Origin: Megaleporinus macrocephalus
Lineage: Eukaryota > Chordata > Actinopteri > Characiformes > Anostomidae
DNA: 64,000 bases
Reading direction: 5' to 3'
Assembly: GCA_021613375.1 (NCBI GenBank)
Contig: CM038720.1
Location: forward strand, 4,645,889-4,709,888
The notes under the pieces were generated by a model, which did not search any database, was not told where the DNA came from, and worked only from the letters and a program-made list of their open reading frames with translations. Every line of letters begins with the position of its first letter. Positions within the stretch are counted from its first letter, which is position 1. The position numbers and the translations under genes are program-made. Below, piece after piece: positions 1 to 11,564 of the stretch.

Positions 1-475
1 AAGTCATTATATTGCCATCATTTTGGGATACTAAGTCATAATTATGAATTACTAAGCCATTATATTGTTATCATTTTGGGATACTAAGTCATAATTATGA
101 ATTACTAAGTCATTATATTGTGATCATTTTGGGATACTAAGTCATATTTATGGATTACTAAGTCATCATACTATCAGCATTTTCGGATACTAAGTCATAA
201 TTATGAATTACTAAGTTACCATAATGTCAGAATTTTGAGTTACTAAGTCATAATTATGAATTACTAAGTCACCATATTGTCATAATTTTGGGATAGTAAT
301 CCATAATTATGACTTAGTATTTCAAATTGCTGACAGTATGATGACTTAGTAAACTTAGATGGCTTAGTAATATCAGCATTTTGAGATACAAAGTCACAAT
401 TATGAGATGCTAAGTAATAATTATGTAGTACTAAGTGATCAATGAGATACAAAGTCATAAGTATGAGATACTACG
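1..475. repeat. 53-bp AT-rich minisatellite (edge of array)
   Basis: Units begin at 1, 54 and 107, an exact 53-bp period, each with the motifs TACTAAGTCATAATTATGA and CATTTTGGGATA. Units diverge after about 170 and the order breaks up after about 300. The array runs off the left edge, so its full size is unknown. The small frame on the minus strand here is repeat-derived. Confidence 0.9.
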
Positions 476-1475
476 TCATCATATTTTCTTTTTTATGAGC
501 TATAATATTTCGCCATTTCCAGCGAAGTGACGGTGCTTTCTCAGAGTTTCTCGTTTCCTATCACTGAGGGTCCCATGTTGACTGATTGCTCCAGCGTTGG
601 TGGCTATGAACTTTCTAGCTCTACTATCGTGCATTAATGAGATCTTCCTCGTCTCCTCTCCGCTCATTCACTCTTTCCAGCCACCTCCTGGGAAAACTGG
701 GCGAGTTTCCAGATTTCCAGATCTGCTCCAGAGCTCTTCCTGGCACAGTTGGTAGGAAGGCCCAACTGGGTGAACCAATTGGCCACAGCGCCACCCTGAG
801 GCAGACCAATGATACAGCTCTAGATGGGAAAATCGAAGACACATGCACACCTGAAAATCTCTAATATTCCCAGGGACCTCCTTTCCCATTTTGGAGGTCC
901 AAGAAGTTTCGGAGGTCCAAGGGGTTACAAATCTCTAATATTCCCAGAGACGCACCTCCCATTTTGGGGGTGCAAGAGGCTAACAGCGCCACCCTGAGGC
1001 TGACGAGTGCTACATCTCTAGATAAGAAAACCAAAGGCACATGCTCACCCGAGAGTTTTTCCTGAAACTCTTCAATATTTTTTTTTGGGGGGGTCCAAGA
1101 GGTTTCTGGTGGTCCAAGAGATTACAAATCTCTAATATTCCTAGGGCCCCCTTACCCCATTCCGGGGTCCAAGAGGTTTTAGGGGTCCAAGAGGTTATAA
1201 ATTTCGAATATTTCTAGGGACCCCTCCCCCTCATTTAACAGCGCCACCATGAGGCAGACGAAGCTACAGCTGTTTCTAAGAAAAAAATGAAGACACATGC
1301 TCACCTGAGCTTTCACCTGACAATATCTAATATTTCCAGGGATCCCCCCATTTCGGGGGTCCAGGAGGTTAACTTAGGTGTACCTGGCCCCCTTCCACCA
1401 CCCCCTAATATTTCCACCCCCACCCCAATTCGGGGGTCCCACTTTGCTTATGTTTTCCTATTCGTGTGTTTGTGG
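476..1475. repeat. Dispersed repeat family, partly tandem
   Basis: The motif CAGCGCCACC (then CTGAGGC or ATGAGGC) starts at 786, 984 and 1,239, each followed by a run of AATATTCC...GGGGGTCCAAGAGGTT-type sequence, so about three diverged units of 200-255 bp are present. The 560-780 part (GGTCCCATGTTG, CTCCTGGGAAAA) also matches sequence near 24.8-26.4 kb, which shows a dispersed family. No coding potential or terminal repeats were recognised. Confidence 0.6.
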
Positions 1476-2802
1476 AAACAGATCAATGCAACACTGTAAA
1501 CAAACTTTAGGGTTAAAGAACCACCCACTGCTACGTTCTACTGGGACCCACGTTGTTGATTTTTTTCCGTGGCCCCCATGGTTTCGTTGCGAGCGTGGAG
1601 TTAATCCCACTCACCGGCAGCGGCGTGTAAAAGATGTACGACTACTTCTTTGCCTGCAGTGCTGCAGGTCTCGCGGTTCACCGTCTGACATTCTATCTTT
1701 GCAGAGACAAACAGAAGCTATTTATACGGAATAATGGCTTACAAATGCTGCCGCTGCTCCGGAATCACCGCACATGCCGTCGGAGCGGCGTCCGCGTTTG
1801 AAATGCAGCGGATGGATTTGACCTTTTCGGCAGAGCGAGTCGAGCCTGACACGGATTAAATTAATATCGCAAATCAGTTTGAGCGATTTGCTCATTTTGC
1901 ACGCAGTGTTTTTATAAACTGAGCGTGCTCCAGAAAGGTAACCAGGCAACAGAGCTTGTGAGGTTATGACCCTTTTTTTATGATTATTATTATTTATTTA
2001 TTTTTGTAGTATTTATTTGGCTGTGATGTCGGTGCGTATTTAAATTCGATTAAAATGACTTCGGCTCGCGGAGCATGGGGTGGGTGCTGTTTGGGGGCTT
2101 TTATTTTTCTGCCCTACATTCCGTTTTATCGCCAGTCCATTAAGCGCTGGCACTTCTGTCAGTACCTCGCTCTCCCCCCCGCCACACCCCCGTCCCCCCC
2201 CAGTCACACTGTACTGAACACAGACAATAGCAGTGGAGGACAGAACAGCTGAAACATGGAGGAGAGAGGAACATGCAATAACTGGAAACGCTGCCGTGAT
2301 TGAGGTTTGGTCTCCGGCTGCCACCGTACGTAACACGGAGGGCTCGGAGAGCCGGGGCCGGAGCCGAGGTGGCGATAGAAATCAAAGTGTTGGTGCTCTT
2401 TGCGCTTTGTGAGGCGTTTTCGCGCTTCGCACTTAAGTGTAGTGCCCTCGACGTGTGAGCAGGTAAGTGCTGAGCGCCCATTCAGGTAAGTGCTTCACAT
2501 CTCCCCCATTACAGAGCAGGTGTCCTGACCTGGGAATGAAAAAGCCTCAGAGGTTACAAATAAGTGGACTAAGTGGGGGGTGTTACAGATCCCCTGATTC
2601 CGTCTGGACCCTTCGCCTGCTTTCTGGAACCCTCCTGCTCTGCCTTGGCCCCGCCTTGCCCCCCGCCTCGCCCTCCAAAAGGATCTTTACTTGTTTATCT
2701 CGTCCACTGCTTTGTTTTATATGGACAGTCAGACACTGTGCTTCAATTTGACCAGCGTGGAAAATATTCTTATATATCTTATATATCTTATATATCACTA
2801 AA
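1476..2802. other. Repeat-poor interval with GC-rich stretches (1,555-1,955; 2,270-2,480)
   Basis: No internal repetition is visible. The sub-segments 1,555-1,955 and 2,270-2,480 have complex, CpG-containing sequence with homeobox-like AT cores (for example ATTAAATTAATATCGC near 1,855), the texture often seen in vertebrate conserved non-coding elements. This is inference from texture only. Two donor-like CAGGTAAGTGC strings occur near 2,460 and 2,484, in an imperfect direct repeat, with no open exon before them. Confidence 0.35.
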
Positions 2803-4118
2803 CACTGGCCTAATACAATACACCGGACTTACACTATACACTGGCCTAATACAATACACCGGACTTACACTACACGCTGGCCTAATACAATACACCGGAC
2901 TTATACTATACACTGGCCTAATACAATACACCAGACTTACACTACACACTGGCCTAATACAATACACTGGACTTACACTACACACTGGCCTAATACAATA
3001 CACCGGACTTACACTACACACTGGCCTAATACAATACACCGGACTTACACTACACACTGGCCTAATTCAATACACCGGACTTACACTATACACTGGCCTA
3101 ATACAATACACCGGACTTACACTACACACTGGCCTAATACAATACACTGGACTTACACTACACACTGGCCTAATACAATACACCGGACTTACACTATACA
3201 CTGGCCTAATACAATACACTGGACTTACACTACATACTGGCCTAATACAATACACTGGACTTACACTACACACTGGCCTAATACAATACACCGGACTTAC
3301 ACTATACACTGGCCTAATACAATACACTGGACTTACACTGCACACTGGCCTAATACATTACACTGGTCTAATACTACACACTGGGCTTACACTACACACT
3401 GATCTAATACTACAAACTGGGCTTATACTACACACTGTGCTTATACAACACACTGGTCTTACACTACACAGTGGGCAAATACAATATACTGGGCTTATAC
3501 TACACACTGATCTAATACTACACCCTGTGCTTACACTACACATTGATCTAATACTACAAACTGGGCTTACATTACACACTGTGCTTATACTACACACTGA
3601 TCTAATACTACACACTGTGCTTATACTACACACTGATTTAATACTACACACTGTGCTTATACTACACACTGATCTAATACTACACACTGTGCTTATACTA
3701 CACACTGATCTAATACTGCACACTGTGCTTACACTACACACTGATTTAATACTACACACTGTGCTTATACTACACACTGATCTAATACTGCACAATGTGC
3801 TTATACTACACACTGATCTAATACTGCACACTGTGCTTATACTACACACTGGTCTAATACTGCACACTGTGCTTACACTACACACTGGTCTAATACTGCA
3901 CACTGTGCTTACACTACACACTGGTCTAATACTGCACACTGGGCTTTTACTACACACTGATCTAATACTGCACACTGTGCTTATACTACACACTGGTCTA
4001 ATACTGCACACTGTGCTTATACTACACACTGATCTAATGCTACAAACTGGGCTTACACTACACACTGATTTAATACTACACACTGGGCTTATACTACACA
4101 CCGGTCTTACCCTACACA
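2803..4118. repeat. 36-bp minisatellite, two sub-families
   Basis: The period is exactly 36 bp: CTGGCC starts at 2,805 and 2,841 and continues in step. The left part uses CTGGCCTAATACAATACAC/GGACTTACACTACACA units. From about 3,370 the units change to CTGATCTAATACTACACAC/TGTGCTTATACTACACA. There are about 36 copies. Because 36 is a multiple of three, both strands stay open over long stretches (a 516-codon frame on +, 89-253 codons on -). These are treated as repeat artefacts. Confidence 0.95.
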
Positions 4119-4989
4119 TATAGTATTAGTATTAATATTTTATTATTGAATCCTGACTATTTGTACTCCACACTTCATGTGCACACTGGTTCTGGAGGAC
4201 TGGTGTGCAGCACAGTTTAGTGATTTTCCTGCTCAAACACAGCAAATCTAGCTGGTAATTAACAGACGAGTTGAAGCAGGTGTGTTTACACAGGGAAATC
4301 ACCAACCTGTGCCGGACACCAGCCCACCAGACTGAACAAACTCCGCTCTATGCACTATGTACTCCATTATTACAGTATACACTAGACTGTATGATTATAT
4401 ATTACTTTAAATGTACTGAATGTACTGAATGTACTGAAGGTACTGAGTGTACTGAATGTAAATCTCACATCACACCTACGCTAGTTAGCCTAGTTTAATT
4501 TAACCTGCCAGTAATCTTTCTAACTCTTGGCTGCTGGTTACAAACATGTGGACGGTAATACCAGCCGACAGAAAAACTGCTGCTGAAGCTTAAAGACATC
4601 TGACAGTGATGAAGAGCGCGGCTTAGCGTGCAACGTTACACTCTTCATTTTTCGGCAGTTCAAGCACTTCATCCATCACCATCAGCAGTGTTCACAGTAC
4701 AGTATAACTGGTTACATTTCCCAGTGCAGCGCACTACTTGCACTACTGAAGCACTTAATTTGAGACACAGTGGGACGGATGCCCACCAGCTGATCGTTCG
4801 GATGGTCCGCAAAGTGCCGTAGACTTATTACTGCCTTTCTTAAGTGTGCTGAAAAATGATTGGCTGTTCATGTGCCTCATATGCTCTGCCTGATGAATAT
4901 TCCTACCCTGAACACCATATACATTATTACACTATACTGTATAACTGTATTTGATTTTTTAAATCTCTCATCATGCGGGTAACTTTTCT
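4119..4989. other. Unique interval, no gene seen
   Basis: Mixed-composition sequence with a small TGTACTGAA repeat (about 4,410-4,455). No extended frame, splice-bounded exon or transposon terminus was recognised. Confidence 0.5.
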
Positions 4990-5254
4990 AACCCTTGGCT
5001 GCAGAATGATTGGCGGTTGCTGTGTCTCGTGTCCTAGGATTACCCGGTTTCAACCTTTAACTTTGATAGACAGCCTGTGGTTGTGATCCTCATCTCTGGT
5101 AATGGCCGTGATTTTGGAAATCGCCCCCGTCAACATATTCAGCGCTTCTGCTCAACAGCCTTCTCTTAGAATAAAAATAAGAAATGAGGCACGTTTAATA
5201 TTTTTTACCCTTCTACTGTATATATGTCCTTTTGGGAATCTCTGCAGAAAAAAA
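4990..5254. repeat. Module anchor, copy A
   Basis: First of three related anchors. Shared landmarks are GAATGATTGGC, GACAGCCTGTGGTT, CTCATCTCTGGTAA, CTGCTCAACAGCCTTCT and CTACTGTATATATGTCCTTT. It directly precedes the 25-bp array. Related copies lie at 7,045-7,494 and 8,037-8,520. Confidence 0.8.
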
Positions 5255-7016
5255 GTAACACTAATATAGATATTAAAAAGTTATGCTAACATGGATATTA
5301 AAAAGTAATACTGATATGGATATAAAAAAATGATTCTAACATGGATATGAAAAAGTAGGAAAAATATTGATATTAAAAAGTGTTACTAACATTGATATTA
5401 AAAAGTGATACTAATATGTTAATAAAAAGTGTTACTAACATGGATATGAAAAAGAAGTACTAACATTAATATTAAAAAGTGATGCTAACATGGATATATA
5501 AAAAAGCACTAACATGGATATTAAAAAGTAGTACTAACGTGGATACTAAAAAGTGATACTAACATGGATATTAAAAAGTAGTACTAACATGAATATTAAA
5601 AAGTTATACTAACATAGTTATTAAAAAGTAGTACTAACATGGATATTAAAAAGTTATACTAACATGGATATTAAAAAGTAATACTAACATGGATATTAAA
5701 AAGTTATACTAACATGGATATTAAAAAGTAGTACTAACATGGATATTAAAAAGTAGTACTAACATGCATATTAAAAAGTGGTACTAACATGGTTATTAAA
5801 AAGTAGTACTAACATGAATATTAAAAAGTGATACTAACATGGATATTAAAAAGTAGTACTAACATGGATATTAAAAAGTGATACTAACATGGATATTAAA
5901 AAGTAGTACTAACATGGTTATTAAAAAGTAGTACTAACATTGATGTTTAAAAAAGTAGTACTAACATGGATATTAAAAAGTGGTACTAACATGGTTATTA
6001 AAAAGTAGTACTAACATGAATATTAAAAAGTGATACTGACATGGATATTAAAAAGTAGTACTAACATGGATATTAAAAAGTGGTACTAACATGGTTATTA
6101 AAAAGTAGTACTAACATGAATATTAAAAAGTGATACTGACATGGATATTAAAAAGTAGTACTAACATGGATATTAAAAAGTGATACTAACATGGATATTA
6201 AAAAGTAGTACTAACATGGATATTAAAAAGTGGTACTAACATGGTTATTAAAAAGTAGTACTAACATGGATATTAAAAAGTGGTACTAACATGGTTATTA
6301 AAAAGTAGTACTAACATGAATATTAAAAAGTGATACTAACATGGATATTAAAAAGTAGTACTAACATGGATATTAAAAAGTGGTACTAACATGGTTATTA
6401 AAAAGTAGTACTAACATGAATATTAAAAAGTGATACTAACATGGATATTAAAAAGTAGTACTAACATGGATATTAAAAAGTGATACTAACATGGATATTA
6501 AAAAGTAGTACTAACATGGATATTAAAAAGTGGTACTAACATGGTTATTAAAAAGTAGTACTAACATGAATATTAAAAAGTGATACTAACATGGATATTA
6601 AAAAGTAGTACTAACATGGATATTAAAAAGTGATACTAACATGGATATTAAAAAGTAGTACTAACATGGATATTAAAAAGTAGTACTAACATGGTTATTA
6701 AAAAGTAGTACTAACATGAATATTAAAAAGTGATACTAACATGGATATTAAAAAGTAGTACTAACATGAATATTAAAAAGTGATACTAACATGGATATTA
6801 AAAAGTAGTACTAACATGAATATTAAAAAGTTATATTAACATGGACATTAAAAAGTGCTACTAATATGTTATTAAGAAGAAGTACTAACACGGATATTAA
6901 AAAGTGGTACTAACATAGATATTAATAACTGATACTAACATGGATATTAAAAACCGATACTGATATGGATATTAAAAAGTGATACTAATATGGATATTAA
7001 AAATAGTACTAACTTT
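5255..7016. repeat. 25-bp minisatellite with higher-order structure
   Basis: The unit is ACTAACATGGATATTAAAAAG plus a variable TAGT, TGGT or TGAT. Starts at 6,061, 6,086 and 6,111 fix the period at 25 bp, and about 70 copies are present. Unit variants (GGATATT, GGTTATT, GAATATT) recur in a fixed order, and a TGATACTGAC variant appears at 6,031 and 6,131, giving a 100-bp (4-unit) higher-order repeat in the centre. Both edges are more diverged, as expected for arrays homogenised by unequal exchange. Confidence 0.95.
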
Positions 7017-7044
7017 ATACTACTTTTTAATAGCATAGATATTG

Positions 7045-7494
7045 CTGCTAGACATTTTGCAGAATGATTGGCTGATCCTGTGTCTCATGTGTCCCAGGGT
7101 TATTCAGTTGTGACCTTTAACTTTCTGCTCTCATGATGGACAGCCTGTGGTTTTGACCCTCATCTCTGGTAAAGGTCATGATTGTGAGGAAATGCGGCAC
7201 TTCTGCTCAACAGCCTTCTGTTAGAACAAATGTAAATAAAGCACATTTTATATCTTTTACAAGCTTCAAATATGAGTGATTGATCTATAATTAGCAAACG
7301 ACACATAACCTTAGTGCTTACATACAATGAGAAATCCCATAGAGGAAATTAGCAGCATTTCAGAACCTTCACAATTTGGAATCCAAGTTTTGTTATTTAA
7401 ATGTTGAACTAAAAGAGTTTTTTTTGTTGTTGTTTTGTGTTTTTGCTTTTCTACTGTATATATGTCCTTTTGGCAACCTCTGCAGGAAAAAAAA
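7045..7494. repeat. Module anchor, copy B
   Basis: Closely matches copy C (8,037-8,310) through GCTAGACATTTTGCA, CTGTGTCTCATGTGTCCCAG, TAAAGGTCATGATTGTGA and TATGAGTGATTGATCTATAA. It ends with CTACTGTATATATGTCC as in copy A and is followed at once by another 25-bp array. Copies B and C are much closer to each other than to A. Confidence 0.85.
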
Positions 7495-8030
7495 CTGATG
7501 CTAACATGGATAGTAAAAATTAGTATTAATATGGATATTTAAAACTTATACTAAAATGAATATTAAAAAGTGATACTAACATGGATATTAAAAACTGGTA
7601 CTAACAGATTTTAAAAAGCAGTACTAAGATAGATATTAATAACTGATAATAACATGGATATTAAAAACTAGCACTAAAATGGATATTAAAACTAGTACTA
7701 AAATAGATATTTAAAAAAAAGTTATACTAATATAGATATTAAAAAGTGATACTAATATGGATATTAAAAAGTGATACTAATATGGATATTAAAACTAGTA
7801 CCAAAGTGGATATTAAAAAGTTATAATAATATGGAAATTAAAACGTGATACTAATATGGATATTAAAAAGTGATACTAATATGGATATAAAAACTAGTAC
7901 TAAAATGGATATTAAAAAGTGATATTAATATGGATATTAAATAGTAGTACTAACATAAATATTAAAAAGTAGCACTAACATGGATATTAAAAATAGTACT
8001 AACATGGATATTACTTTTTAATAGCATGCA
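7495..8030. repeat. 25-bp minisatellite, second block (degenerate)
   Basis: Same GATATTAAAAAGT units as the 5.3-7.0 kb array but diverged, with irregular spacing and about 20 recognisable units. It lies between anchor copies B and C, so the array was duplicated with its flank. Confidence 0.85.
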
Positions 8031-8036
8031 TATTGC

Positions 8037-8520
8037 TGCTAGACATTTTGCAAAATGATTGGCTGATCCTGTGTCTCATGTGTCCCAGGGTTACCCAGTT
8101 GTGACCTTTAACTTTCTTCTCTCATGATGGACAGCCTGTGGTTTTGACCCTCATCTCTGGTAAAGGTCATGATTGTGAAGAAATGCCAGACTTCTGCTCA
8201 ACAGCCTTCTGCTAGAACAAATGTAAATAAAGCACATTTTATATCTTTTACAAGCTTCAAATATGAGTGATTGATCTATAATTAGCAAAGGACACATAAA
8301 GTGCTAGCATACAATGAGAAATCCAATAGAGCTTTCAAAATTTAGAATTAAAGTTTGCCCTTAATGGGTTTAACTGAAAGTGTACGTCTAACTGTCTTTG
8401 TGTATTTACACATGCCACATGTTCAGACTTTACACAACAACAAAACATAGAAAGATGTGAATTATTTAATCAGTTTATTTGCTTTTTTTATCTTTTTGGG
8501 AACTTCTACAGAAAATATTC
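8037..8520. repeat. Module anchor, copy C, without array
   Basis: Matches copy B up to about 8,310 and then more weakly. Near 8,488 a TTTTTGGGAACTTCTACAGAAAA string corresponds to the anchor end of copies A and B. No 25-bp units follow; instead a CTCCTCAATGTTAATAG sequence begins. This may be the non-expanded state of the locus, or a deletion. Confidence 0.65.
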
Positions 8521-9200
8521 TCCTCAATGTTAATAGCAGCACAGTTGTCATTAAACTGCCATTACAGATACTTGTAGCTATATTAAAATATCCTTATAAT
8601 CTGTTTATAATCCTTATAAATAATGTTTATATACATTAGTTCAATCTACACAGCTGTTTAGTTAAGTATCAATGCTTATTTTAACAGCAACCTTCAGAAA
8701 TAAGCGTCCATAACAGTCAATATCTTTCATGCTCTTGAGATGGAGTTTTAGATTAACCAGAAGTCCAAGAAAGCCCATGGAGTCTGCCTAGCAGGTGGCA
8801 AAAGGCCAAGTGGAAATAAAAACTGGAGAAAAAGTGAAAAAGAATGTTGAATCTTTTCAGTTTAATTGCATTCACAGACAGAATAACTGCTATTTAGTAG
8901 TTCTCTACAGGCAACTTCGCTGTCAGAGCTTTGACCGAGGTCATCCAATAATAAACGTTTCCAGTGGAAAAACATGGTAGATGGTGGTTGATTATAGTTA
9001 CATGCAAAAGATTGAGTACGCTTGTTTTTATAAGTGCTGAGGTCGCAATTTTGGAATGAAATATTAATGAAATATCAAATAAATTTGCTCCCTTTATATA
9101 CCCTTCACACCCACACCACACAGTGTGTGGTATTGGTTTGTACAATTGTACGTGCAAGCCAGTACTCTTGCTGTGTCTGTAATACGAAAGCTAAATTAGG
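8521..9200. other. Unique AT-rich interval, no gene seen
   Basis: Short frames of 60-90 codons have no recognisable domain, no flanking splice sites that chain together and no codon bias I can see. Confidence 0.5.
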
Positions 9201-9204
9201 CTAC

Positions 9205-9420
9205 ACCAAGTCAAGTCAAGTCAAGTCAAGTCAAGCCAAGCCAGGTCAGGTCAGGTCAGGTCAGGTCAGGTCAGGTCAGGTCAGGTCAGGTCAGGTCAGG
9301 TCAAGTCAAGTCAAGTCAAGTCAAACCAAGCCAAGCCAAGCCAAGCCAAGCCAAACCAAACCAAGCTAAGTTAAGTCAAGCCAACCTCTACCAAGCCAAG
9401 CCAAGGCAAACCCAGCTAAA
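9205..9420. repeat. Pentanucleotide array (TCAAG/GTCAG/CCAAG)
   Basis: A run of TCAAG, then about 12 copies of GGTCA, then TCAAG and CCAAG units, all at 5-bp period. It degrades into CCAAGC and CAGTCC-like units up to about 9,505. The open frame over it is a repeat artefact. Confidence 0.9.
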
Positions 9421-9505
9421 TCAGGTTTTACCCAGTCACATCAGTTCAAACCAGGTCTACCCAGCCCAGCCACTCCCAGCTCCAGCCAGTCCAGTCCAGT
9501 CCATG

Positions 9506-10360
9506 GCCAGGCCTGGCTATTCTGTCTTGCCAGTCATGTGTTAGCTAATTCTGCCCATTCATTAGGGTTATCTCTGCTCTTACAGGATGTTATCTCCTGG
9601 AACTAAACTTACCAAGTAACCAAAGTTTTGCACAAGGCTGTGTGTATGTATCTGAGAGTGTATAACTCCAATGGAAAATATTTAGCTGATTAGATGGTTA
9701 GTATAACTATTTGCTTTGTTCATTATTATTATTCACTTATATGGTTACAATCTGCACACCCAAATAAAAACGATGTTATAACTGACTCCAAATTTAAAAT
9801 ATGCAACGACAATCAAAAAAATACAAGAAATGTTATTGAAGAATTGAAAAAGAATTAAATAAAAAATATTCTGGATCTCTTTTTCTTTTACTAGTTTATT
9901 CTTAAACTTTATTTCTTGTAATGGAATTGTCTACATTTCTATTTGTCAATGTGTCATACAACATGTATTTAAGTCTATAGAATATTTGCATTATATTAGA
10001 GCGACATAGAGCAACAAAATTGATTTCATAGTAATAAGTTATAAAGATTAAGTAAAATAATATTAAATTTGCCATGAAATAATTTATTCAGTATTTACTG
10101 GGTATTTTAAATTGTTCTGATGCTCTGCATAGAAAGTATGTCCAGATGTGGTTCTACATGCCCACTTACACTCTGTGCTCTAATTGGCTGGTTGTTCCAG
10201 GATCCTTATAAAATTTAATCACAAGCTTATATGAAAATATCAAACACATAACTACAGCAGAGTTTGAGAACCAAATTTGTGATTACTAAAAGTCAAAAAA
10301 CATTTTAATATTTTTAAAAAGTCAAGAAATACGACTTAAAAGACTGTTTAGCTCCGCCCA
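9506..10360. other. AT-rich interval, no gene seen
   Basis: Long A/T runs with stops in all frames. The segment CTAATTGGCTGGTTGTTCC near 10,180 weakly resembles CTGATTGGCTGGTTTAC near 49,525, so part of this interval may be an outer portion of the THAP-bearing element that follows. Confidence 0.4.
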
Positions 10361-10404
10361 CTGTTTAGAAAGTGCCGTAGGTGTTATGCGTGTGGCGTAG
10401 ATGG

Positions 10405-10739
10405 TGAACAACAATGCTAGAAGATGCACTTACGCTAATGCACAATGACAGAAAGGTGTTGTTTCTGGCTGCAGTAATTGGATGTATAGTGGGACCCCCA
10501 TACACAAACGACACAAAGACCCCCAAATATCCAGAAAGTGGACTAAATCTGTCAACTTTAAATGGGAACATTGGAAAGGAGCGTCCTCTCACTCCGTCAT
10601 CTGTAGATCATTTCACGTCTGAAGATTATCACTTTGGGACGTAGGCTTACACGACGACTGGATCTTAATCTGGCACTGTTCCAACAATATGGGCGTGTAG
10701 GAAAGTTCAAGAGCCTCCGTGTACGTGGAGGTAAACCAG
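10405..10739 (+). pseudogene. Broken THAP-domain exon (DNA-transposon derived)
   Basis: The THAP domain is a C2CH zinc-finger DNA-binding fold found in host THAP proteins and in P-element and Kolobok-type transposases. One reading frame gives WEHWKGASSHSVIC (about 10,562-10,606). After a 1-base shift the next frame gives DHFTSEDYHFG (about 10,608-10,640). Together these resemble the family's second half, Cys then an acidic residue, His-Phe and an acidic-Phe/Tyr pair. About 35 bases later, in a third frame, GTVPTIW (about 10,672-10,692) matches the AVPTIF-type box that closes the domain. An upstream AVIGC string may be the remains of the first Cys region. The frame shifts and a stop make it non-functional. 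Next comes AAACCAG/GTAAGCTCAG, a good splice donor at 10,740. The superfamily (P or Kolobok) and whether it is TE or host-derived are inference. Confidence 0.6.
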
Positions 10740-11020
10740 GTAAGCTCAGTTACTGAGCCTACTTTAGCTGATGTTAGCTTCACATTCACATGAACATTAG
10801 CTTCACTTGCTAAGTTTAGTGGCTCAAGTTATGCTAAGCTAACGTAGTTGAGTTATGAAGATTTATAGAGTGTAGCTGGTTGCTAGGCTGTTGTCATGAA
10901 TAATGTTGGTTGGTTATTTAGCTAGATAATGTTTACACTCAGGATGAGCTGCTGTTGTGGGTGTGGTTTGACTAAAAGTATTAGGACTAAGTGATATAAT
11001 GGTCTATTTCTACATTACAG
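10740..11020 (+). other. Possible intron of the THAP element
   Basis: It begins GTAAGCTCAG at 10,740 and ends TTTCTACATTACAG at 11,020, a donor and acceptor pair in the right order directly after the THAP remnant. The sequence after the acceptor (to about 11,190) is open for 55 codons but has no recognisable domain. No transcript evidence was available. Confidence 0.35.
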
Positions 11021-11564
11021 CTCTTGCTCTTTCACATTCAAATTCAGAAACATCATCAGAACCTGAAGAAGCACTTCTGGAACATTCTCAGTCACAGTCA
11101 GTCATAGTGCTGGTGTACCGCGACGCTGTTCACTGTTGTCCACCAGGGACGTCACACGGTAGCGTTTTCGGTAGCGAGCGTCAACTTAATTAAAATCATC
11201 TATTTTTAAGCAAATTAAACAGCGACTTTCATTTGAGGTTATGTTTATATATTTTCAGTATCTAAAACAATGTGAACTCGCCAGGAGGGTCCATCAGTGG
11301 TGCTTAGCCTTTATAGATGTGGGAGCTGACGTTCAGCAGCTTGTTTTGCGAATGGTCCGTTCGGAACGTTAGATGAAGACAAATAAGAACTTCAGAGCCT
11401 AAGATGAACCTCAACCATGTAGCTCTGATTGTTGGGTTGTTAAGAGAGAATAAGAAGTCTCCACCTACTCTTCACAGCCTGGAACGCTGGACTTGTCCAC
11501 ATAGTCACCAGCTTAGTTGCTGTTGTGGTTGCAGGTAGGTGTTTTGAGGTTCAGGGTATGTAAT
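11021..11564 (+). repeat. Continuation of the THAP-bearing dispersed element
   Basis: The segment 11,400-11,560 (ATGTAGCTCTGATTGTTGGG, CTTCACAGCCTGGAACGCTGG, TTGTTGTGGTTG-like) matches 51,990-52,140, the sequence next to the THAP copy at 51 kb. GGAACGTTAGATGAAGA near 11,358 also resembles GGAACATTAGATGAAGA near 50,550. These shared pieces support one element family at the two loci. Confidence 0.5.

Noticed and set aside
2460..2498. Two CAGGTAAGTGC strings as splice donors
   Set aside because: They lie in a small direct repeat and have no preceding open exon or clear acceptor.
2573..4123. 516-codon plus-strand frame and 253-codon minus-strand frame
   Set aside because: Both are created by a 36-bp minisatellite with no stop codon in the unit. 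Peptides are strict 12-residue repeats and both strands are open at once.
5255..7016. CRISPR-like regular spacing of repeats
   Set aside because: There are no unique spacers; repeats are contiguous, AT-rich, and in a vertebrate-type context. The same applies to all other arrays in the window.
10405..10644. 76-codon plus-strand frame as an intact small protein
   Set aside because: The THAP signature continues across frame shifts, so the frame is part of a decayed exon and not a separate gene.
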